DNA of 18,710 nt from positions 1 to 18,710 of the forward strand of contig CAAAJI010000881.1 of the NCBI GenBank assembly GCA_900642245.1, read 5' to 3'. A model generated the notes under the pieces. That model did no database searches. It was not told the origin of the DNA and was given only the letters and a program-made list of their open reading frames with translations. Source of the stretch: Fragilaria radians. Its lineage: Eukaryota > Bacillariophyta > Fragilariophyceae > Fragilariales > Fragilariaceae. Positions 1-5,908 of this stretch are shown here, in pieces (within the stretch, counting starts at the first letter, position 1; the number at the start of each line of letters is the position of its first letter). The position numbers and the translations under genes are program-made.

Positions 1-429
1 CCGGAACGCGAAGCTTTCGCAGATCAGCCCGGCGATCTCCTCCTGATGGTCGAGCGCATAGGTGACGGAGGTCACCCCGCCAGCACTGTGCCCGAGCAGA
101 TAGACCGGCACCCCTGGATCGCGCGACTTTGCAAACGCGATCGCGCGGCCGACGTCGGCTGCATATTCGTCAACGCTGTCGATGTAGTAACGCTCGCCAT
201 CCGATCGTCCGCGGCCGCGAAGGTCGAGCGCGGTGACGGCATAGCCAGCCGCGGAAAATTGCGCGCCTGCCCACAGATATTGCCCGCCGTGCGAATTGAC
301 CCCGTGACAAATCACGATTGCGGCTTTTGGGGCAGCGTCACTGGCAGGGCGCCAGTGGCGGGTGAAAATGCGCGGACCGCCGTCCTGCGACTCAAGAAAT
401 TGCTCGGTGGGATTGGCCAAAGTCATCAT
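1..429 (-). CDS. Alpha/beta hydrolase, monoacylglycerol-lipase-like (C-terminus beyond the window)
   Basis: A minus-strand frame open from 429 to the left edge gives 143 residues. It reads as the N-terminal half of a serine alpha/beta hydrolase of the Hydrolase_4 (monoacylglycerol lipase, PldB-like) type. Visible marks are an oxyanion-hole stretch ICHGVNSHGGQY near residue 40, the strand and turn ALDLRGRGRSDGER, and the nucleophile elbow GHSAG with Ser115. The acid and histidine of the triad would lie off the edge. There is no signal peptide, so it is probably cytoplasmic. Two start codons are adjacent (429 and 426). A GGAGG lies 2 bases before the first and 5 before the second, so 426 is the better start. 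It is divergent from the UPF0178 gene, with about 90 bp between them. The substrate cannot be told; a carboxyl ester or monoglyceride is usual for the family. Confidence 0.85.
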   Translation of the reverse strand, partial: MMTLANPTEQFLESQDGGPRIFTRHWRPASDAAPKAAIVICHGVNSHGGQYLWAGAQFSAAGYAVTALDLRGRGRSDGERYYIDSVDEYAADVGRAIAFAKSRDPGVPVYLLGHSAGGVTSVTYALDHQEEIAGLICESFAFR

Positions 430-521
430 TGCCTCCGCGACTCGAATGGAGCGGAAACGATACTCCTTTCGGGTGCGAATCGACATAGGGTGTCCGTCAC
501 GATTTCTGGTAGGCCGACGGC

Positions 522-977
522 ATGAGGAGCGCGCGAATCCTGGTCGATGCCGACGCCTGTCCGGTCAAGGACGAGGTCTATCGGGTAGCGTTCCGGCACG
601 GCGCGGCGGTGCGGGTGGTCAGCAACATGCGGATGCGGGTGCCCGATCATCCGCTGGTCGAGCGGGTGGTCGTGTCGGATGCATTCGACGCCGCGGACGA
701 CTGGATTGCCGAAACCGCGGGTCCCGGCGACGTCGTGATCACCGGCGACATTTTGCTTGCCGATCGCGCGCTGAAGGCCGGCGCGACGGTGCTTGGCCAC
801 AATGGCAAGCCGTTCACCAATGCCGGCATCGGCGCTGCGATCGCGACGCGGGCGATCATGGCCGACCTTCGGGTCGGAGCGGATGGCATCGGCGGCGGGC
901 CGGCGCCGTTCGCCAAGGCCGACCGTTCGCGCTTCCTCCAAGCGCTCGACGAGGCATTGGTGCGGCTGGCGCGGTAG
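522..977 (+). CDS. UPF0178 family protein (YaiI/YqxD, DUF188)
   Basis: The 151-residue product matches the whole length of the UPF0178 (DUF188) family, which is about 150 residues and has a PIN-like fold but no settled function. Diagnostic stretches are the N-terminal VDADACPVKDEVYR, the middle VVSNMRMRVPDHPLVERV, and GDVVITGDILLADRAL followed by GHNGKPFTNAGIG. The acidic residues in these blocks sit where PIN-like nucleases bind metal, so a nuclease-like role is possible but is inference only. There is no signal peptide or membrane segment. The ATG at 522 gives the family's normal N-terminus, although the ribosome-binding site is weak. The gene stands alone on the plus strand. Confidence 0.93.
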   Translation: MRSARILVDADACPVKDEVYRVAFRHGAAVRVVSNMRMRVPDHPLVERVVVSDAFDAADDWIAETAGPGDVVITGDILLADRALKAGATVLGHNGKPFTNAGIGAAIATRAIMADLRVGADGIGGGPAPFAKADRSRFLQALDEALVRLAR

Positions 978-1120
978 GTCCGGGGCGCTCCGGCCAGCGG
1001 CGGGTGCGAGGGTCACGAAGATGATGATGCGGCGCGGGTCCGGAAGGGGGCCGACACAAGGGGATGGCAGGCAAGCGCCATCGCACGCCTGTGACCTTAA
1101 CCTGTGTATGCATGCATGAT

Positions 1121-1145
1121 GGAACCGAACGGGGCGCCGCGCGTC
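1121..1145 (+). promoter_or_regulatory. Candidate EcfG (general stress sigma) promoter
   Basis: GGAAC at 1121-1125 is followed after exactly 16 bases by CGTC at 1142-1145. The alphaproteobacterial EcfG/SigT promoter is GGAAC, 16 or 17 bases, then CGTT, so this matches at all but one base. The position is sound: transcription would start about 20-25 bases before the lipoprotein start codon at 1177. It is a motif match only; no EcfG, PhyR or NepR gene lies in the window. Confidence 0.45.
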
Positions 1146-1176
1146 AAGTGCCCGTCCACTTTATAGGAACGATATC

Positions 1177-1464
1177 ATGAAGATCTCCACGACCCTGATC
1201 GCCGCGCTCGGCATGGCCTCGCTGGCCGCTTGTGGCGGCAACACCGCCGAAGAAAATGCGGCCAACATGGACGCAAACCTGACAGTCACCGACAACATGG
1301 GTATGGGCACCGACGCCAATATGACCATGGATCCGAACATGAGCACCGACATGAACGCCGCTGGGGGAATGAACGGCGCCGGCGGCATGAACGCCACCGA
1401 AAATGCGATGGCGAACGACATGAACACCAACGACGCGGACACGAACCTCGCCAACGGAATGTAA
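1177..1464 (+). CDS. Small Met/Asn-rich lipoprotein
   Basis: This 95-residue product starts with a lipoprotein signal: a short basic N-terminus, a hydrophobic stretch and the lipobox LAAC with Cys19. It should be lipidated and anchored in the envelope, and the residue after the cysteine is Gly, not Asp, so outer-membrane sorting is likely. The mature part is low-complexity, dominated by Met, Asn, Asp, Ala and Gly in loose repeats such as NMDAN, NMGMGTDAN and MNGAGGMNAT. No folded domain is recognisable. Genes like this are common in sphingomonads and have no known function; the many Met and Asp could bind metal, but that is a guess. It is a one-gene unit, with a candidate EcfG promoter before it and a strong terminator after it. 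The segment ATAGGAAC before the start serves as a modest ribosome-binding site. Confidence 0.8.
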   Translation: MKISTTLIAALGMASLAACGGNTAEENAANMDANLTVTDNMGMGTDANMTMDPNMSTDMNAAGGMNGAGGMNATENAMANDMNTNDADTNLANGM

Positions 1465-1485
1465 TCCGGCGAGAGCACGCTGGAA

Positions 1486-1519
1486 GGGGCGTCCGCGGCA
1501 AGCGGGCGCCCCTTTTTTT
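1486..1519 (+). terminator. Rho-independent terminator of the lipoprotein gene
   Basis: An 11-bp stem (1486-1496 with 1502-1512, one G-T pair) closes a five-base loop and is followed directly by seven T (1513-1519). It lies 22 bases after the lipoprotein stop codon and fits a classical intrinsic terminator on the plus strand. Confidence 0.93.
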
Positions 1520-1588
1520 GTGCGGAATATGCGGGGGCGCAATGCCGGGCTAGACCGCTGACGTGGCACAAAGTGGGGGGAATCGGGC

Positions 1589-1987
1589 ATGTCGGTGCGG
1601 GCGATCCAGTGGGCAATTGCAGCGGTGTTCTTCATCCTCGGAGGATGGGCATTGCTTGCCCTCGGCAGCGTAATCGAGCTGACGTTCCTGCCGGAATATC
1701 GAACGGGAACCCGCATCCTCCCGTTCGCAGTCGCCTGCTTCGGAGCTCAGGCGATGATTTCGGGCCTGTTCGCCGCCTTCAGCCGGTTCACGCGTACCAC
1801 CTTCCTCGCCTACGGCATCGCACTGCTGCCGTTCTTCGCCTTCAACTATTGGTTCACCCTCGTCGACCCGGTGTTCACCAGGCTCGGCCTGCTCGACGCG
1901 GCGGGGAATGTGGTGATGCTGGCCCTGTGCGTGATGGGGTGGCGGAAGCTTGGGCGCATGGACGCAGATCGCGCGCAATCATTTTGA
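1589..1987 (+). CDS. Small four-helix integral membrane protein, unknown function
   Basis: The 132-residue product has four hydrophobic segments, at about residues 7-30, 42-62, 70-90 and 101-117. The loops between them are short, and the C-terminus is polar and ends MDADRAQSF. It should sit in the inner membrane. No catalytic or binding motif is visible and I do not recognise a named family; the layout is like small DUF-type four-helix proteins of sphingomonads. A G-rich stretch lies about 8 bases before the ATG. It follows the lipoprotein terminator, so it is probably transcribed separately. It converges on the minus-strand secreted protein gene with only 15 bp between the stop codons. Confidence 0.75.
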   Translation: MSVRAIQWAIAAVFFILGGWALLALGSVIELTFLPEYRTGTRILPFAVACFGAQAMISGLFAAFSRFTRTTFLAYGIALLPFFAFNYWFTLVDPVFTRLGLLDAAGNVVMLALCVMGWRKLGRMDADRAQSF

Positions 1988-2002
1988 CAACGAATGCGTG
2001 GA

Positions 2003-2539
2003 CTAGTCGCCGACTCGCGCAAGAGTGGTCCTGTTGCGCACCAGCCATGTCGTCACCTTGTCATCGGTGAAATCGACTTCCTTGAGGGTCACCAATTGGT
2101 CGCCATCGCGGGTGGTGGTCGAGCGGACGATGGCGGGGCGGTTGTCGTCGGTGCCGGTTGCAGTCTCGGTGAGGGTCCAGCGGGTGGCGTCGCTGCTGGT
2201 GGGCGACAAAGCGAGGCTGGCGGTGCTCAGCTCGGATTTGAGGCCCTTGCGGAACGTGGCGCCGGTCTCCGTCGTCCCGTCGAGAATCGAGACGGTGGTG
2301 ATCCGCACGTTGCCGGTGGTCGGGCCGTCGTCGAAATCGGCGACGCGGATCAGGGTGACACCGTCGCCGCCGTCGCGGACCGCTACCTTGACCGGAAGGC
2401 CGAACCATCGGTCGGCCTGGTAATCGCGATATTCGAGCTTGCCCTGCCACTGGCCGACGAGCGATTGCCGCGCGCTTGCGATGGTCAGTGGCGGGGTGGC
2501 TTGAGCGGCGAGCGCGACGGCCAGGAGGAGGGCGATCAT
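2003..2539 (-). CDS. Secreted protein of unknown function, next to thiC
   Basis: The 178-residue product starts with a short Sec-type signal peptide (MIALLLAVALAAQA). The rest is rich in beta-prone sequence with many Thr, Asp and Val, including GQWQGKLEYRDYQADRW and repeated TRD or TTE turns. This suggests a lipocalin-like or beta-barrel fold in the periplasm, but that is inference and no family is recognised. The start lies only 9 bp after the thiC stop on the same strand, with no terminator between, so it is probably on the riboswitch-controlled thiC transcript. The link to thiamin may be only positional. No clear ribosome-binding site is seen before its ATG, which would fit re-initiation after thiC. 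Confidence 0.78.
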   Translation of the reverse strand: MIALLLAVALAAQATPPLTIASARQSLVGQWQGKLEYRDYQADRWFGLPVKVAVRDGGDGVTLIRVADFDDGPTTGNVRITTVSILDGTTETGATFRKGLKSELSTASLALSPTSSDATRWTLTETATGTDDNRPAIVRSTTTRDGDQLVTLKEVDFTDDKVTTWLVRNRTTLARVGD

Positions 2540-2548
2540 CGGGCTGGA

Positions 2549-3098
2549 TCAGTCATGTTCGCGGCCTCCGGCGCCGATGTAGAGTTCGCGGCCGCCTTCG
2601 TTGTAGCGTTTGGACATTTCAGCCATTCCGGCTTCGGGATCGAGGGTAGGGGAAAGGGCCCTCACCCTCCCATCGTCTTCGCGATGGGCCCCTCCCTCTC
2701 CCGCTTGCGGGAGAGGGTTTAGTTTGGCGAAGTCGCGGACTTCCTGGCTGATCTTCATGCTGCAGAACTTAGGACCGCACATGCTGCAGAAGTGGGCGGA
2801 CTTGGCGCCTTCCGCGGGGAGGGTCTGGTCGTGATATTGCTCCGCCGTGTCGGGATCGAGTGACAGGTTGAACTGGTCGCGCCAGCGGAAGTCGAAGCGG
2901 GCGCGGCTGAGGGCGTCGTCGCGCAGGCGGGCCGCGGGGTGGCCCTTGGCGAGATCGGCGGCGTGGGCGGCGAGCTTGTACGTGACGACCCCGACCTTGA
3001 CGTCGTCGCGGTCGGGCAGGCCGAGATGCTCCTTGGGGGTGACGTAGCAAAGCATGGCGGTGCCGTACCAGCCAATCATCGCGGCGCCGATGCCGCTA

Positions 3099-3133
<35 letters not shown>

Positions 3134-3803
3134 CAGCGGCCCGAGGGTGTAGAACGGCGCCTCGCCGCACACCTCGAGCTGCTTGTCCATATTCTCCTTG
3201 ATCTTGTGCATTGGCACGTGGCCCGGGCCCTCGATCATCACCTGCACGTCGCTTGCCCACGCGCGCTTGGTCAGCTCGCCCAAGGTGTAGAGTTCCGCAA
3301 ACTGGGCTTCGTCATTGGCATCGGCGATGCTGCCGGGTCGGAGGCCGTCGCCTAACGAATAAGCGATGTCATAAGCTTTCATGATCTCGGTAATCTCGTC
3401 GAACCGCTCGTAAAGGAAGCTCTCGCGGTGGTGGGCGAGGCACCATTTGGCCATGATCGACCCGCCGCGGCTGACGATGCCCGTGACTCGCTTGGCGGTC
3501 ATCGGCACGTAGGGGAGGCGGACGCCGGCGTGGATGGTGAAATAGTCGACGCCCTGCTCGGCCTGCTCGATGAGGGTATCGCGATAGACTTCCCAGGTGA
3601 GGTCCTCGGCGATGCCGCCGACCTTCTCGAGCGCCTGGTAAATCGGGACGGTGCCGATCGGGACGGGCGAGTTGCGGATGATCCATTCGCGGGTGTCGTG
3701 GATGTTGCGGCCGGTCGAAAGGTCCATGACGGTGTCCGCGCCCCAGCGGATCGACCAAACCATCTTGTCGACTTCCGCCGCGACGTCGGAGGCGACGGCG
3801 CTA

Positions 3804-3835
<32 letters not shown>

Positions 3836-4456
3836 GTTGCGGCCGATCGCCATCGGTTCGGATTCGGGGTGGTTGATGTTGTTTGGGATGATGGCGCGGC
3901 CGCGCGCAACCTCGTCGCGGACGAATTCGGGGGTGACGTGGTCGGGGATCGCCGCGCCGAAGCTTTCGCCGTCGCGGATGTGGTCCTTGAGCATGTCGCG
4001 GCCGATGTTCTCGCGGACCGCGACATATTCCATCTCGGGGGTGATGATGCCGCGGCGGGCGTAATGCATCTGGCTGACGTTGGCGCCGGGCTTGGCGCGG
4101 AGGACACGGCGGCGGACGTTGGGGAAGGGGGCGACTCCACCCGACCTGTCAGGGCCGAGCTGGCCATTGTCCTCGGGGCGGGTTTCGCGCGCGATGACTT
4201 CTTCCACGTCCCCCCGCGCACGAATCCACTCGCGGCGAAGTTCGGAGAGGCCGGCATTGATGTCGATCGTCACTCCCGGATCGGTGTAGGGGCCCGAGGG
4301 GTCGTAGACGTTGAGTGGGGGTTCACCGGCGGAGGGTTCGAGATCGACGGCGCGCATCGCCACCTTGAGCGGGCCGACGTAGATCTTTCGGCTGCCGCGG
4401 ATCGGGCCGGTGGTGACCGCGGGGGCGGCGGTGATTTTGGGATCGATATCGGCCAT
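2549..4456 (-). CDS. thiC: Phosphomethylpyrimidine synthase ThiC
   Basis: ThiC is the radical-SAM enzyme that rearranges 5-aminoimidazole ribotide into the hydroxymethylpyrimidine phosphate half of thiamin, in the cytoplasm. Family stretches run along the protein: SRKIYVGP near the start, RPEDNGQLGPDRSGG, SQMHYARRGIITPEMEY, DYFTIHAGV and MIEGPGHVPMHKI. The cluster motif CSMCGPKFC (CxxCxxxxC) lies near the C-terminus. I start it at 4456 (MADID): a GGAG lies 7 bases before that ATG but only 1 before the ATG at 4462, and the longest frame to 4489 has no support. That gives 635 residues. Past the cluster motif, residues of about 579-605 come from a palindromic repeat read in frame, replacing or extending the usual link before EAGMAEMS. 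A TPP riboswitch in the leader should switch it off when thiamin is plentiful. Confidence 0.97.
2644..2720. repeat. Palindromic repeat element inside the thiC coding region
   Basis: Two hairpins lie back to back. The first has a 7-bp stem, 2669-2675 with 2682-2688, around a six-base loop. The second has a perfect 11-bp stem, 2694-2704 with 2707-2717, around TT. This build (CCCTCTCCCGC-TT-GCGGGAGAGGG) is like the dispersed palindromic repeats seen between genes of many proteobacteria. Here it is read through in the thiC frame as NPLPQAGEGGAHREDDG and onward with no stop. Its edges are approximate. No second copy is in the window, so its being a dispersed repeat rests on resemblance. Confidence 0.75.
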
Positions 4457-4496
4457 CGTCATTCTCCAAATCGGGGAAGGATGGCGCATGCGGCCT

Positions 4497-4611
4497 CCCT
4501 CCCTACGCCGGTGTGAGCCGGATCAGGTTCGACGGGTCGAGCGACGCAACGCGCTCCTCTCAGCCGTTTTATGCCTGCCATCGAGACTGGCAGGTAAGCG
4601 GGCTCCCCGGG
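4497..4611 (-). ncRNA. TPP riboswitch (THI element) in the thiC leader
   Basis: Read on the minus strand, the leader holds the conserved THI-box blocks in order: GGGGAGCCC (4601-4608 and beyond), GGCTGAGA (4558-4565), GACCC followed by GAACCTGATCCGG (4518-4530), and CACCGGCGTAGGGA (about 4500-4513). Between the first two blocks is a variable arm with a CTGCCA/TGGCAG stem. It ends about 40 bases before the thiC start. No terminator hairpin with a U-run lies between the aptamer and the start codon, so control is probably by blocking the ribosome-binding site when TPP is bound; that last point is inference. Confidence 0.95.
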
Positions 4612-4675
4612 GATGGCGCATCCTAGGCGATTGTCGGGCGCTGGGAAAGGGCCAACGGGGGCCTAGCCGCTGCAC

Positions 4676-4708
4676 AAAAGAAAGGCCGGGAGCGCGTGCC
4701 CCCGGCCT
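4676..4708 (-). terminator. Rho-independent terminator of the EF-hand gene pair
   Basis: On the minus strand an 11-bp stem (4698-4708 with 4683-4693, one G-T pair) closes a four-base loop and runs into TTTCTTTT. It lies 24 bases after the stop codon of the second EF-hand gene, upstream of the thiC leader. Confidence 0.92.
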
Positions 4709-4731
4709 CGATTGCTCGAATTTGCCGACTG

Positions 4732-5235
4732 TTAGCGGCGGGCGCTTGCGGTGCGCTGTTCGGCGACGCTGATCGTGCCGTCCTTGTTGGTGTCGGCGCG
4801 CTCGAACTGGGCCATTGCGGGCGCACGGTTCTCGGCGAGGCTGACCTTGCCGTCCTTGTTCGTGTCGAGCCGGGCAAGGACCCCCGCGGTGTCCGTCTTG
4901 ATCGGCTGGGCCGCGACCACGGCATTGAATTCGGCCAGCGTCAGCGAGCCGTTGTTGTCCTTGTCGAGCGACTTGAAGGCCGCGGCGCGCTGTTGCAGCA
5001 CATAGGCCTTGCGGGCGTTCAATTCCTTGGTCTGAACCGAGTCGAGCTCGGTGCGGTCGGCAAAGCCGTCCTTGTTGACGTCGGCGGCTACGAACACCGA
5101 GTCGATGCGCTGCATGAACGCGGCGCGAGGGATCGGCTGCGGCGTCTGGGCGCCGGTAGCGGGCGCGGTCTGGGCGGCCGCCGGGGCAATCGAGGCCGAG
5201 GCCATCAGGGCAATGAGAGCGAAACGAATGGGCAC
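4732..5235 (-). CDS. Secreted EF-hand calcium-binding protein (four EF-hands)
   Basis: The 167-residue product has a clean signal peptide (about residues 1-22, ending AAAQ) and then four EF-hand loops: DVNKDGFADRTEL, DKDNNGSLTLAEF, DTNKDGKVSLAEN and DTNKDGTISVAEQ. Each has Asp/Asn at positions 1, 3 and 5 and Gly at 6, with Glu at the twelfth place, so calcium binding is likely. It should act in the periplasm or outside the cell. Its role is unknown; proteins like this are usually calcium buffers or sensors. The start is GTG at 5235, with GGAG 7 bases before it; the ATG two bases upstream is out of frame. Its first 31 bases overlap the end of the preceding EF-hand gene, which suggests coupled translation. 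A strong terminator follows. Confidence 0.9.
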   Translation of the reverse strand: MPIRFALIALMASASIAPAAAQTAPATGAQTPQPIPRAAFMQRIDSVFVAADVNKDGFADRTELDSVQTKELNARKAYVLQQRAAAFKSLDKDNNGSLTLAEFNAVVAAQPIKTDTAGVLARLDTNKDGKVSLAENRAPAMAQFERADTNKDGTISVAEQRTASARR

Positions 5236-5624
5236 ATTGATTCTCCGGGTGGTGAGGGTGTTGATTTGATGACCTTGGCGGCTTTCATCTCGGGTACCGA
5301 GACGATTCCGTCCTTGTCGCTGTCGATCTGGTCGAAATAGGACAATTTGCCGGCGCGGTGCTCGATCAGGCTGATCTGTCCGTCCTTGTTGGAGTCGAGC
5401 TTGCCGATCAGCGGGCGTCCGTCAACCGCCGGGGCGCCGCTGATCATGCGGTTGAATTCGGCCTGGTTGAGCTGGCCGCTCTTGTCCGCGTCGAGCTGGT
5501 TGAACATATAGTTCGCGCGTGGGACGTCGCCGGCCCCCGCCGATCCGCCGCCAGCCTGGCCCGATGCGGCGGTCGAAGCGACCGCGCCGAACAAAACTGC
5601 GGCAAGAACATTGGTTTTGAACAC
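5205..5624 (-). CDS. Secreted EF-hand calcium-binding protein (three EF-hands)
   Basis: From a GTG at 5624, with GGAG 5 bases before it, the product is 139 residues and begins with a signal peptide (MFKTNVLAAVLFGAVASTAA). An ATG at 5654 in the same frame would add ten residues before that signal and is less likely. Three EF-hand loops follow: DADKSGQLNQAEF, DSNKDGQISLIEH and DSDKDGIVSVPEM. The second and third end in His or Met near the usual Glu but keep EH or PE, so their affinity may differ. The last 20 or so residues are Ser/Pro-rich and run over the start of the next EF-hand gene by 31 bases. The two genes look like an old tandem duplication and form one operon. Role unknown; calcium binding in the periplasm is the best inference. 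Confidence 0.85.
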   Translation of the reverse strand: MFKTNVLAAVLFGAVASTAASGQAGGGSAGAGDVPRANYMFNQLDADKSGQLNQAEFNRMISGAPAVDGRPLIGKLDSNKDGQISLIEHRAGKLSYFDQIDSDKDGIVSVPEMKAAKVIKSTPSPPGESMCPFVSLSLP

Positions 5625-5908
5625 GGGCGCTCCGTAAAGATTCCTGACCGTCACGCAAGTTTAACGGCGGCGGCAGGTTCTTGGAAGTCGCGTTTCATGG
5701 CCCAAAACATGTTGCGCGGCGATGAATGGACGGGCCGAATCGGACGTTACTGAAAGCATATTTGCCTGCGGCACGGTCGCGGAAATCAAATCCTCTTATG
5801 CCGCAGACACTTGACGCATGCCGTGACTGCAAACTTGATTTGAGTTGGCAATTTTGCAGAAATCGGGTCGCCGGCGTCTGGCCGTGCGTGCAAAAGGGGG
5901 AGTTATCA
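5625..5908. other. Divergent intergenic region between the EF-hand genes and the autotransporter gene
   Basis: This 284-bp stretch separates the minus-strand EF-hand operon from the plus-strand autotransporter gene and must hold both promoters. It is richer in A and T than its surroundings (5780-5870). I see no promoter, operator or RNA structure here that I would name with confidence. The frame upstream of 5909 stays open to 5726 but has no family support. Confidence 0.6.

Noticed and set aside
1108..1117. ATGCATGCAT palindrome upstream of the lipoprotein gene
   Set aside because: It is a 10-bp self-complementary word with no flanking symmetry; chance is likely and the better signal is the EcfG-like motif beside it.
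3428..4516. 362-codon plus-strand frame over thiC
   Set aside because: It is opposite a certain thiC, is made of Asp, Gly, Ala and Val in the pattern of a reversed GC-rich gene, and has no recognisable domain.
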